Assembly: GCA_016617855.1 (NCBI GenBank)
Contig: JAECUM010093629.1
Coordinates: 1-64,000 of the forward strand
Length of the DNA stretch: 64,000 nucleotides
Source of the DNA: Megalonaias nervosa
Lineage: Eukaryota; Mollusca; Bivalvia; Unionida; Unionidae
Reading direction: 5' to 3'
Below are positions 9,031-18,853 of this stretch, piece after piece. The notes under the pieces are model-generated. The model was not told where the DNA came from. It was given only the letters and a program-made list of their open reading frames with translations, and ran no database searches. A program made the position numbers and the translations under genes. The first letter of the stretch is position 1. Each line of letters opens with the position of its first letter.

Positions 9031-9526
9031 CTAAACGTATTGAAATTTTATTTTTTGTGCAAATCTTTTGGAAAAGGAAGATTTATATATATTTTCTGCC
9101 ACGTATTGTACCGATCGTGGTACTATGTCGAAGTATTTACTAGCGGAATAAATCGACTTGAACACAATTTCTTCACCATCTGCATTCACTGATTTAACAG
9201 GTTTTACAGTATATCTTGCGCGACCTGTTTTCCCAAACTTGCAGTTTTCACTTTGCGTGATAATACCTAGATTTTCAAGTGAATTGTCAAGTTTATTGCC
9301 GTTGATGTGGTCAACCACATACCCATCTTTGATCAATCCAAAATAACACTCGATCACAAATCTATGTGATAAATAATGTTTATTTCCTTTGGTATTAAAC
9401 GCAAGATAACCAGTATTGGGTAACACTACCGACTGGTTTTTTCAACCTGCAATTCCTGATGATGCCATCGCGTGATGCTTCATAATTGGTAAGGATTGGA
9501 TGTGACACAAACTCATTTTGTTCCAT
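9031..9526 (-). pseudogene. HNH/NUMOD homing-endonuclease-like protein (element 1), frameshifted
   Basis: On the minus strand the start is the ATG at 9526. The NUMOD4-like N-terminus (start to about 9440) is out of frame with the rest, which is open from 9426 to 9031. The HNH core is VDHINGNKLDNSLENL, with an upstream H in LSHRFV. A NUMOD1-like helix-turn-helix follows (IYSASKYFDIVPRSVQYV). This layout is that of phage and large-virus homing endonucleases. An intact homologue lies at 28528-29037. The gene lies downstream of the zinc-finger gene J in the same direction. Whether it is a mobile intruder or a viral function is unknown. Confidence 0.75.
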
Positions 9527-9612
9527 TTATATATAATATTTATTTGTCTAAATCATTGTTTTTTGAAAATCTAGCCAGATAATCTTCTTCGGTCTTTATA
9601 GGAGAGTCAGCG

Positions 9613-9846
9613 TTATATTTTTTTATCGTAATATCGTTTCAACTCTCTGTATTTTTTACCACCGCATTGCGCACACAGTTGAGTCCTTCCTCGTACTCCA
9701 GCACTACACACAATACACGGTTTTGGTCCTAGACTCCCATTTCTGACGCATTGCATATGATAACTACAGTATTCATTCACACATGTTCTGTTACACGGAG
9801 ACGTATAACCGATTTTTAACCAGTTGCAGTGATTTGGTTGAATCAT
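9613..9846 (-). CDS. Cys-rich zinc-binding small protein (gene J, element 1)
   Basis: The frame is open from just after a TAA, and the only ATG at the front is at 9846, giving about 77 residues. Several Cys pairs (CNRTC, CSYHMQC, CIVC, CAQCGG) form likely zinc-binding knuckles, followed by a basic tail GGKKYRELKRYYDKK. An A-run slip appears to remove the last about 14 residues seen in the element 2 copy. It is transcribed away from the polymerase gene, only about 50 bp between start codons. A nucleic-acid-binding role is inferred; the family is not recognised. Confidence 0.6.
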   Translation of the reverse strand: MIQPNHCNWLKIGYTSPCNRTCVNEYCSYHMQCVRNGSLGPKPCIVCSAGVRGRTQLCAQCGGKKYRELKRYYDKKI

Positions 9847-9896
9847 ATACAAAAGATTAATGTTCAATTAAATATATATTTTGCCCTAATTATAAT

Positions 9897-12800
9897 ATGG
9901 AAGAATTATCCGTGATTGAACCCTACGCAACCAGATTCGATCTTGACAGACTACCCGGGTATAAATTTAGTATTTCGATGCAAGATCTAGCTTTAACGAA
10001 TGCGGATATAACTAAACGTATCCGTGAGGCCAAGAAGGAATTTCGTGACGATGGTGCAGTTCATGCATGGTCAGCTTTCAGGATAGGACATATCGTTAAT
10101 ATGATGAACGACAAACGAGGAAAAGTAATTATTAATCACCTTGATAATCAAAAATATTTCATTTTAATAAAGTTTATTGTAGAGACAGATGACGATATCT
10201 GGATTATTCGTGATAAGCGTGATCCAGTCCGTGTGCAGTCCGGGGGTAATATTGTTCTCTTAAATAACAGATCCAAACCTGGAATACTTACTGGTGTTGA
10301 TAAACCTTACTATATACAAAGTTATCCATCGACTGCAGTTGTCTATGGAATATTTCCGCTGAATGATAAACCTAATGTTGCAGATCTCAAGCCGATGAAA
10401 ATATCAAGAATAAACTGTGTAGCTGAACGAGTTACAGAACATTTTACAAACGCGATACGTGGTAATGGTTTAACTGATTTAAGACTTAAAAAAATAAATG
10501 ACTGGGCAGAGTCGGTTAAAGATACCGGAGCGTCTATCAGCGACGTTGCTGAGCTAGAGAAAAAATTAAGATTTCCAATAGCAGTAAAAACATTAACCGG
10601 AGAGATTTTGTACAAACCGAAATATATAAAAAATGGAACTCCGATAGATATTATTGATCATAACGCGCACGCATGGACTGCTGCAGTAACAATATTTCCA
10701 CGAGATAGAAAGGTTAAATTTTATGACGGTGATATCTTTGATTTTATCAAGAATATTAGTAAAACCGATCCTGTTTCTGTTTGGTTATTTCAGAGTTCGG
10801 AATATAATCATTACGATCAATTTGTACGACCTAATGGTGATATTTATCATACAGAACCTCTCCATGAGGAAATGGAACATCTTGCACTGAAATATACCTC
10901 TGATGATGTCATAGTTAGACAATTATTGAATAACTGTTTTACTGTTCCGTCAGTCGCTGCTCATTTCGCTCAGGAGAAAAATTCATGGAAAACGACACGA
11001 TCGGAATTTCTTGAAGGTGTCAAGAAAAGTTGTATAGAATATGGGCACGGTGGATTATGGAACACCAAATACGATTATAGTGATGTTATCTCGGTTGATA
11101 TGATAGCGTGTTATCCTGGAAGTTTTCTTGGATATGGAGCATGTTCTAAATACTTTAAGAGATTCGGACATCCTACACATGACATGACCAGGGTTGCAAT
11201 AAACGGATCCTTACCAGATTTTGACTTAACAGGATTTGCTCACGTAGAATCATTCGAGTTTAGAGAAGATCTCCATGCGATTACTTATATTTGGTTCGGA
11301 AGACATTTTCAGAGCGACGTTGGGTTCCGATAGTACTATTGCGATATATGCTTGATGCTGGATTTTTAATATCGTTGAGAGTAACTGAAGCGATTATATC
11401 GTATAGTTCACAGAAGCAAGTTTGGTTGCCAGAACCTGATGTATTTGATGCTAAACACGATGAGAAACTTGCAAAAGATCTCGGCAGAAAATTAATCGGT
11501 AAGTTTACTCAAGGAGGATCACATGATCATAAACGAGCGTGTACAAGATTGATTATGGACGATGCTGAACTCGATTTTATAATCGCTGATACGATGGAGA
11601 AAAACACATTTATAATCCGATGTAATGCTTATTTATCAGATAAAGCAAAACTAGGTACCATTGTGAGCTATACTGATGGCGAGTCACCGCAGTTTACTCA
11701 TTTAAGATCTTCGATGCTAGCGTATGTTTCGATAAATCTATTATCGATGATAAACAGATTTCCTCGTTACGCTGTCAGAGTCGCTACGGATTCATTTTAT
11801 GAACATAAAAAATATAAAGATTTATTAAAACTCGGTAATGGTGAATGGGGAACGTGGAGGATAAAACAAGAAAATATACTTAGTTATTCTGAATCTGCCG
11901 ATGTTGAAATTGCGGAGACATATTACAAAAATAATAATCAAATATCAAACTCATCTGCACCATCTGTGTATGATCCTGTATCTAGACATAAAATCGTTTA
12001 TCTTAATGGGTGTGGTGGTTCAGGTAAAACAACTCGTGCGATTAACTTATTTATGAATAATAACTCAGATATAATTGTTTTGACACCTACACATAAACTT
12101 GCTAGAGAAATAAAACAACGAGGAGTAAAATCATGTATATATCACAGTTACTTTAGATGGTGCGGAGATACATGGACTCCATCGCGGATGGGTGAAAAAT
12201 ATATACCCAGGTATATTATATGGGACGAGATATGCACGATTTCGTTAGAAACACTAAAAACATTTATTGATTGGTTGTTATTGAAGAATACTGCTGTGAT
12301 TATGTGTGGCGATCATGGTCAACCACCACCCTTTGTTGGACAATCTCCACATGAATGGCTAAAGAATAATGTAGATTATTATGAAGAAATACATGATGAC
12401 CATAGAGCTATTGATGAGCCGCTGAAAGAGTTTAAAAGATTAATCAGACTACAGCCAGATCAAATACAATGCGAGATACTGCGTAAAGTAATTGCAGAAA
12501 CTTCTATGAATGAATTTTGGATTTTATGGAGACCTGCTGATTTGATAGTCGCGAGTAGAAAGATAGTTCGTGATGAACTACAAAAGAAATTATTTACGTT
12601 ACATAAAGAAAAGTTTCCGGATCTACCTGTACCTTTGTGTTATCGCCCAGCAGATACTCGACGACAAAATATTGAAGTTGAAATACCAGGTGCCTTGGTT
12701 CCACCGAGGGTACAAAATCTTGTCTTGAATGATATCGTGTTGGTTGCTGTTGATGTTGTTGAGAACGCGTTGAACATGGGTAAATCGCCATGGACGTTAG

Positions 12801-13036
12801 GATACGCTATAACAATTCACTCGTCGCAGGGATTAACTATAACTGATACTAGAATCTGGATTGTAGATGATCGTATTGAATGGTCGAATTTAGTCTATCT
12901 CGCCGTATCTCGAGACAGGAGAATATCGCAACTGCGTAGGGTTATTGTAGATTACGTAATAACTGAAGAAATCACTAACAATGTCGATATCAATAAAAAA
13001 TTAGTCAGCTATAAACAGTGTGACAAAAAAAAATAA
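9897..13036 (+). pseudogene. DNA polymerase-SF1 helicase fusion (element 1), single frameshift near 11315
   Basis: Two overlapping open frames (9897-11333 and 11291-13036) are out of frame by one T in a T-run compared with element 2. The first about 390 residues have no motif I can name. The palm-like part shows motif A as VISVDMIACYP and, in the second frame, motif C as RVATDSFY; a classical motif B is not evident. The helicase follows: Walker A GCGGSGKTT near 12010, Walker B IIWDEI, GDHGQPPP (motif III), then IHSSQGLTI and LAVSR (motifs V-VI), as in the Pif1/RecD-like SF1B class. The unbroken protein would exceed 1000 residues. It would replicate the element, presumably with the TIRs as origins. 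Confidence 0.75.
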
Positions 13037-13251
13037 ACGTGACTTTGATCTTGATGCTGAATTTATTATAACACTAAAACTACAGAATAATCATTGCGCA
13101 AGTTGCAACTGTAATGTCATGGCAGTGTTTTAATCCAAGAAAATTTACCGTAGACAGAATTAATAGTGATCTCGGTCATACACGTGATAATATGATGCTG
13201 ACCTGTCTTGAGTGTAATCGACGTCGAGGCTCTGGACGTCTACAAAATTGA
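13037..13251 (+). pseudogene. HNH-like C-terminal extension after the helicase (element 1)
   Basis: Just after the helicase stop, another frame encodes a Cys/His cluster: HCASCNC, then FTVDRIN, then LTCLECNRRRG, ending with TGA at 13249-13251. This is the pattern of a zinc-stabilised HNH nuclease. It is joined to the helicase through a run of nine A, out of frame, and element 2 has ten A at the same place. It may be a C-terminal domain of the polymerase-helicase reached by a frameshift, or a separate small gene lacking an obvious start. Its end overlaps the 3' end of the integrase gene by about 12 bp. Confidence 0.55.
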
Positions 13252-14208
13252 GCTTGGTGGTAATTGCGTATCCTCTGGAATTATTTGCAATTGTTCACGT
13301 ACAAATCCACGTTGAGGGGCTGTAGAATCTAGTCTGTATATTGGAGGTCTACCAGTGGATCTTACCACGCTAGAAATTTTATGTGTAGTCACACTCCAGA
13401 TAGGATCGGTTGCTCTTTTTTACCACCTTCAAGTTCGCCAGGTTCATATAAATATCTAACTGTAACATTACCTAATACTGGTTGAGAGAAAGATTCACGT
13501 CGTTGTATTGGTATATATATATTTTTGATCGCATTAGAAGGTTTCATGGAAGTTGCACGAGTAATTTCATTATTCAACGCAGCTATCACACTCGGTAATC
13601 TTGCAACCCATTCACGAGATCTATCCTTGAGGTCGGTAGATATTTCCTTTGCATATTGGTATCCAAATAACCGCTCAGCAAGTGTTCTATTAAATCGTTC
13701 AACGATTGCCTGATCACGATGAATTTCAGTATGTCCTCGTCTGATTTTAACGTTGTTTCTTCATCAACGATGATACTACTCCAAGAAATTCTTTACCAGG
13801 ATCAACTTGTAATTACCGTGGCCATCGTAGACCACCACGTTGATAAATGCGCTCAAACGCAGATGCAACTTCAGATGCTGTCTTTGTTGATAATGGCTCC
13901 GCTTCTTTGTATCTACTCGCAACATCAACGACAGTTAACGCGTATCTATACGTGTATTGACGTCTACGTGTTTTAATGGTATCGTGTGGGAAAAACAGTA
14001 TATCCGCTTGATGAACTTCATTAGGAACGCTAACATCAAAATGCGCATACTGAATTCTTTTAGGTGGACTTAGGAAGATTTGCATTATTGCCTGTCGTGC
14101 TAACCATGATGCAGCAACATCACGTGAAACTTTTGCTGCTTCGGCGAGTTTACTAATCTCTGCTTTACCTCTCCAGAATCCTCTCGGGGAATAATAAACA
14201 GATTCCAT
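13240..14208 (-). pseudogene. Retrovirus-type (rve) integrase of the Polinton class, element 1
   Basis: On the minus strand the frame is open from 14208 to 13813, then continues in other frames (including 13589-13389) to a stop at 13240-13242. The N-terminus has a small helical domain. The catalytic core shows the first Asp in EVHQADILFFP, an aspartate in VDVASRYKEAEP, the DPGKEF block and, about 35 residues on, the AIVERFNRTL glutamate. The C-terminal part has an SH3/chromo-like strand region. The enzyme would insert the element with a short target duplication. It is downstream of the PLA2-like gene, 16 bp away, and probably shares its transcript. Confidence 0.8.
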
Positions 14209-14224
14209 TATGATAGTTATATAA

Positions 14225-14687
14225 TTAATTACCAGCTCCTAGCACTAGTTTACCTTTCATAGCAGTTTTTGCTAGAAAGCTAGCGAGAGATTCTCTGAGA
14301 TTTATTAGGTATAGAATTTAACGCGTGAATCAATTTCACATCTGCGAGATCATGAACGTGACACGCTTGATCAATCTTATTTACTGGATACTCTCCTGGT
14401 TTTGGTTGATCTCGTTCGTCAAGTCGAATATCAAGTCGAGTTCCTGGACCACAATAATTATATCCGGGTAAATGTTTCTCACCGGGGTATTTAGCCCATG
14501 GAGTTCCTGGTAATTTTCCTAACGAAGCAGCGATATCCCCACCTGTTTTTGATGAAATAAATTTATATTTCTTGGTGCCATATTTCACACACTTACCTGT
14601 AAGTGCTCGTCTTTTATTTTTTGTTGTTATTGTCGTTAATTCAGTAGTAGGTGTAGATGCTCTGCATCGAACACAATATAGACTCAT
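14225..14687 (-). pseudogene. Zinc-ribbon plus phospholipase A2-like protein, element 1
   Basis: The start is the ATG at 14687 (MSLYCVRCRAS). The N-terminal zinc-ribbon pattern CxxC...CxxC is damaged: the second pair reads GKCVKYG where element 2 has CKCVKCG. The C-terminal half has the calcium-loop signature GYNYCGPGT and the catalytic IDQACHVHD of the parvovirus-VP1/PLA2-like family. About 36 bases present in element 2 just after the His-Asp are missing here, and the frame slips near 14290 before the GAGN-type C-terminus. Such domains breach endosomal membranes in parvoviruses; the same role here is inference. Confidence 0.75.
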
Positions 14688-14699
14688 ATTATTAATTAT
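14688..14699. promoter_or_regulatory. Divergent start region between PLA2-like and ATPase genes
   Basis: Only 12 AT-only bases (ATTATTAATTAT) separate the two opposed ATGs, and element 2 keeps 11 bases. The promoters must overlap the opposite gene or share this element. Confidence 0.55.
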
Positions 14700-15365
14700 A
14701 TGGATATAATTGACTTTTCTGCGACACGAAAACAAGAACCAGTAAAGCACCATCCAGCGCTTCCGAATTCTATCGGAATGATTATAATAGGTCCATCTGG
14801 AAGTGGAAAGACGCAATTATTGCTCAATCTAATAATGAGATGGCTCAAGTGGGATAAATTGTAGTTAATAGAAACATCTGTAGATGATCAGCGATGTTAC
14901 GAAGTACTTAAAGATTTTAATGAAAACGCAAAATTGGTGCATGAAGACAGTGAAGTCATAGACTTTATTACTGATATTGATGAAGCGCCATCCTTAGATG
15001 ATCTGGATGGATTCATTAATAATTTAGTAGTGTATGATGATGTTATGCTGGACAAACAATCAAATCCAGCTAGAATATTTTCTCGAGGTAGACATAAAAA
15101 CACGGATGTGATTTATGTTTCTCAGAGATATACACAAATTCCAAAAGTGATCAGGGATAACTGTAACATTTCAGTTGTGTTCAACGGAGTGGGAAATCAT
15201 ACGCTGCAAAATATTTATTATACTTGGTGTTCTGGGGACATGGACATGAACAAATTTAAAAATTTCTTTTCAAAAGCACAAGCTGATCCCTTTGGTTTTG
15301 TAACAATAAATTTACATGATCCGAGGTCAAGATATCGTAACGGACTTGATACAATTTTTGGATAA
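14700..15365 (+). pseudogene. A32-like genome-packaging ATPase (element 1), one nonsense codon
   Basis: The frame starts at the ATG at 14700 and ends at 15365 (221 codons plus stop), interrupted only by TAG at 14862-14864. Walker A is IIIGPSGSGKTQ. Walker B is NLVVYDDVML, followed by the FSRGRHKNTDVIYVSQRY block that carries the sensor region. This is the FtsK/HerA-superfamily packaging ATPase found in Polintons, adintoviruses and large DNA viruses. It is the last gene before the right TIR, which begins 5 bp after the stop. Confidence 0.82.
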
Positions 15366-15369
15366 AAAC

Positions 15370-15552
15370 CATAGCAGCAGAGAGGGTGAACGACATACAC
15401 GTAGTGACCAGATTGTGAAAAAATCAGAAAAAATATGGTCAATTAGAGAAGTTTTTACTGTTAAGCCAAAAACTTTTTTTTCAGCCTTCGTAGAAACCCT
15501 TAAATTTCAAAAATGTCTCTACAAAGTTGTAGGGTCCACCCTCTCTGCTGCT
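15370..15552 (-). repeat. Right TIR of element 1
   Basis: About 183 bp, the inverse of 1-139 plus the missing outer end. It is bounded on both sides by inverted copies of AGCAGCAGAGAGGGTG, so each TIR is itself an inverted repeat. Confidence 0.9.
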
Positions 15553-16323
15553 TATTGTAAGAAAAAAGGACACGTCATTTCTGATTGCTTCAAATTGAAA
15601 TGTAGGCATCAGAATCAAGATAGACCTATCCCAAATGCTCTTATTGCTAAGAGGTCAAGGTCACGGTCATGTATTGAAAACAATACATTTGTTGGGTTTG
15701 AAAAACCTCAGTCTGATTGTGTTATGGAGAATTTCGAACCATTCATGTCGAAGGGTTCTATATCACTCTTGGGTGATTTGGCCAATCCTATCCCTATTAA
15801 AATTTTGAGGGATACAGGAGCTTCTCAGAGTCTTTTTGTTTCAGGTATGTTGCCTTCTTCTGAGAAGACCTGTTCTAATGAGAGTGTTCTCATTCAGGGA
15901 GTAGAGTGCGGCTTTGTTAATGTTCCTCTCCATTCTGTTAATTTGTCATCAGACTTAGTTTCAGGACCTGTGACAGTCGGTGTAGTGTCTACTTTACCCG
16001 TTGAGGGCATTCATTTGTTGCTAGGCAATGACTTAGCTGGAGACAAGGTTGTGGTTAATCCACTTGTAACTGACAAGCCTTCTTTGGATCAGAAAGTTGA
16101 TCCTATTGAAAAAGAAATCCCTGATTTATTCCCAGCTTGTGCAGTTACAAGAGCTATGGCAAAGAAAGCTCTTGAGAATGATTTTGATAAGGAATGTATT
16201 CCTTTAGCTGACACATGTATTGGTCAGGCTTTTGATGAGGTCACTTTCACTTCTAATTTGGATCAGTCAAAAGGTATTGATTATAGTGATCCTCTTTTGA
16301 ATACTCATTCTTTTTTAATCTGA
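15553..16323 (+). pseudogene. Gag zinc knuckle remnant and aspartic protease of the retrotransposon
   Basis: Immediately after the TIR the frame reads YCKKKGHVISDC, the last part of a CCHC zinc knuckle. The missing first Cys lies on the far side of element 1. The pepsin-type protease signature ILRDTGASQS starts near 15802, and LLLGNDLAGD follows as the flap or helix region. The frame ends at TGA 16321-16323, with more stops before the integrase part. This is a truncated Gag-Pol part of a dead retroelement. Confidence 0.8.
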
Positions 16324-16380
16324 TCAGGGTGATAAACGACAATCACTTGTCGTCGAACAGGAGAAGGATCCTGAGATCTC

Positions 16381-17120
16381 ATGTTTCAGAGGGTCGTTAG
16401 TGAAACTGAAGCAACTGAAGTACCTGTCTGTTACTTCATTAAAAATGGAGTTCTTATGAGAAAATGGAGACCTCCCGAGGTACCTGCTAGTGATGAATGG
16501 TCAGTAAAATATCAGATTGTGGTTCCGAAACCTTACAGACAGGAAATACTTAGTTTGGCCCATGAAACTCCTATGGCTGGTCATTTAGGGATAAATAAAA
16601 CGTATCAAAAGATCTTGACTCGCGTCTATTGGCCAAAAATCAAGTGATGTTTGCAAGTTTTGTAGATCTCGTCATACTTGTCAAATAGTAGGAAAACCAA
16701 ATCAAAAGATACCTAAAGCTCATCTGCAACCAATTCCTGCATTTGACGAACCATTCAGTAGAAGTATGGGAGATTGTGTTAGTCTCTTACCAAAGACCAA
16801 GTCCGGTAACCAAAATTTGTTGGACATCAAGTGTGTGTCAACAAGTTTTCCAACGGCAATTCCGTTGCGGATTTTTATTCAATTTGGCCATCTCAAATTT
16901 GTTCAATCTGGTCAAAGGTCAGATTTTAAGTCTGGAATGTTCCAGTTTGTTATATTTGAATATGACATTCTGCAGTTGGAGTCAAAAGTGAAACTATGGT
17001 TTCACCAAACTTTACTAGAGAATTTTTGAGTCCTGTAATAAAGTCCATTCTCTCTTGCTCATTCTGCAGAATTTTCTTCAATTAAGATTTTATGGCCCTT
17101 ACAAAGTAAAGAAGAAAATG
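16381..17120 (+). pseudogene. Retrotransposon integrase remnant
   Basis: The frame begins with a divergent linker and then the HHCC zinc finger (LAHETPMAGHLGINKTYQ, with CKFC in another frame after 16647). The core starts GDCVSLLPKTKSGNQ with the first catalytic aspartate. The second aspartate region is eroded (QRSDFKSGMFQ), and the third catalytic residue region reads LWFHQTL without the expected glutamate. Frames change near 16645 and after 17029. Lying upstream of RT, it supports the Gmr1-type order. Confidence 0.7.
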
Positions 17121-17245
17121 AATGAGTTAAATTATAATATTAGTACTCAAGTCTAAGTAAATTAATAGAGTACTACTATTTTGAAAGAAATAGCCAAGTA
17201 AATCATGCAATTAATTTAGTTGTACCTGTCCCACCAACTGACGAT

Positions 17246-18611
17246 TTGAATGAAGGAATTCAGTTGGATTCTACTGATCTTGGAACAACCAATCTTCGGA
17301 ATTCCGAAGTTATGGAAAATCTAGACCAGAAACTTTCTCATTTACAAAATCAAGAAAAAAGTGAACTTAAACAATTATTGTCTGAATATGAACACTTGTT
17401 TCCAGACATACCTACAAGGACAAACAAAATTTTTCACGACGTTGAAATAGTAGATTCGAAACTCGTGAAACAACACCCATACAGAATGAATCCTTTCAAA
17501 CAGGAATACATGAAAAAAGAGATTCAGTATTTACTGGAAAATGATTTTATAGAGCCCATTAAGAGTGATTGGAGTTCACCGTGCATTCTTGTTCCGAAAC
17601 CGGATAAAACTTTCCGAATGTGTACGGATTATAGGAAGGTGAACAGTGTGACAAAAACAGACTCATTTCCATTGCCAAGAATCGACGGTTGTATCGACAA
17701 AATTGGAAATGCCAAATACGTCACTAAATTCGACCTTCTGAAGGGTTTTTGGCAAATTCCACTAACGGAAAGAGCAAAAGAAATTTCGGCATTTGACTCC
17801 AGATGGACTCTACCAGTATAAAGTAATGCCATTTGGGATGAAGGGTTCTCCAAGTACTTTTCAACGCCTTATGAATATGATCACTTCTGGTCTAGACAAT
17901 TGTGATGCCTATATTGATGATGTCATCATTTACAACACCTGGAGAGAACATCTAGCCACGATTCGGAAGTTCTTCAACAGACTCACGGATGCAAATTTGA
18001 CTATTTATCTAAAAGTGAGTTCTGCCGTGCGTGTGTTACTTTTCTAGGACATATTGTGGGACATGGTCAAATTAAACCTATAGATGCTAAGGTCAAGGCT
18101 ATTTCTGAATTTCCTGTGCCTGTCAGTAAAAAACAGCTGATGCGGTTTTTGGGTATGGCTGAGTACTATCGCAAATTTTGTTCTAATTTTTTTGATATTG
18201 TCGAACCTCTGACAAACTTGTTGAGAAAGAAAAACAAGCTTCTTTGGACTGGAAAATGTCAAGAGGCTTTCGATAGGTTAAAGGCCATACTTAAAAGTGC
18301 ACCAATTTTAACAGCTCCAGATGTCAGTCAACCATTTAAACTATCTGTAGATGCAAGTGATGTTGGGGTTGGAGCAGTTTTGCTTCAAGATGACAAAAAT
18401 GGTGTAGAACACCCAGTGTGTTATTTCTCTAAGAAATTAAATAAACACCAAAGAAACTACTCGAAAATCGAGAAGGAATGCTTGGATTTAATGCTAGCAT
18501 TACAGCATTTTGAAGTTTATATCAGTTCAGCTCCTTCTCCGGTTGTTGTGTTTAGTGATCACAACCCCCTTACTTTCATCAGCAGAATGAAAAATAAAAA
18601 TCAAAGACTGT
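17246..18611 (+). pseudogene. Retrotransposon reverse transcriptase and RNase H (5' part)
   Basis: The RT fingers and palm are in 17246-17821 (FRMCTDYRKVNSVT, KFDLLKGFWQIPL). The frame then shifts and continues with VMPFGMKGSPSTFQRL and the catalytic AYIDDVII near 17910. After another break, 18056-18611 carries the connection and RNase H (SVDASDVGVGAVLLQ, VFSDHNPLTF). Element 2 interrupts it at 18611, and the remaining RNase H residues resume at 35226. The RT motifs and YIDD box are standard Ty3/Gypsy features. Confidence 0.85.
18607..18611. repeat. Target-site duplication of element 2, left copy
   Basis: ACTGT directly before the left TIR matches ACTGTT at 35221-35226 after the right TIR. 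The left copy appears to have lost one T. Confidence 0.75.
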
Positions 18612-18825
18612 AGCAGGAGAGGGGGTGAACAGACCATTTTTGTAGAGACCTTATTTATGAAAAATAAAGGTTCCTACGAGTGCCGAAAAAATAAGGTCAG
18701 TAACGCTAAACCGCAACCTCTAACTTTATATCACGTTACTTTATCTCTGACGCGTTTTTTTATTTGTTTCGTTTACGCGTTGGTCACTTGATATCGGTAG
18801 TTCACCCCCTCTGCTGCTGTAAATT
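18612..18825 (+). repeat. Left TIR of element 2 (214 bp)
   Basis: It is near-identical in inverse to 35008-35220. The outer end AGCAGGAGAGGGGGTGAAC and the inner end GTTCACCCCCTCTGCTGCT are inverted copies of each other, as in element 1. Confidence 0.92.
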
Positions 18826-18853
18826 AAACAGCCATTAATAGATATTATCAATA

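Larger units (their letters stand above)
1..15552 (+). mobile_element. Element 1: Polinton/adintovirus-like endogenous virus, left end cut by the window
   Basis: This is a DNA virus-like element carrying capsid, protease, fibre, polymerase-helicase, integrase, PLA2-like and packaging ATPase genes. Its right TIR (15370-15552) matches the reverse complement of bases 1-139, so the window begins about 44 bases inside the left TIR. Beyond 15552 the sequence becomes a retrotransposon gag zinc knuckle, which marks the insertion point. Genes are closely packed, often 10-40 bp apart. Several are broken by single indels or stops, so this is an old integrated copy. The combination of integrase, capsid, adenain-type protease and ATPase is characteristic of Polintons and adintoviruses; placing it in a particular lineage is inference. 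Confidence 0.88.
15553..18611 (+). mobile_element. Gmr1-type Ty3/Gypsy LTR retrotransposon, internal part between the two insertions
   Basis: Coding remnants run in the order gag zinc knuckle, aspartic protease, integrase, reverse transcriptase, RNase H, all on the plus strand. The zinc knuckle is cut by element 1 and RNase H by element 2. RNase H coding and the 3' LTR resume at 35221-36401. Integrase upstream of RT is the order of Gmr1-like elements rather than of ordinary Gypsy. Several stops and frameshifts show it is inactive. Confidence 0.8.
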
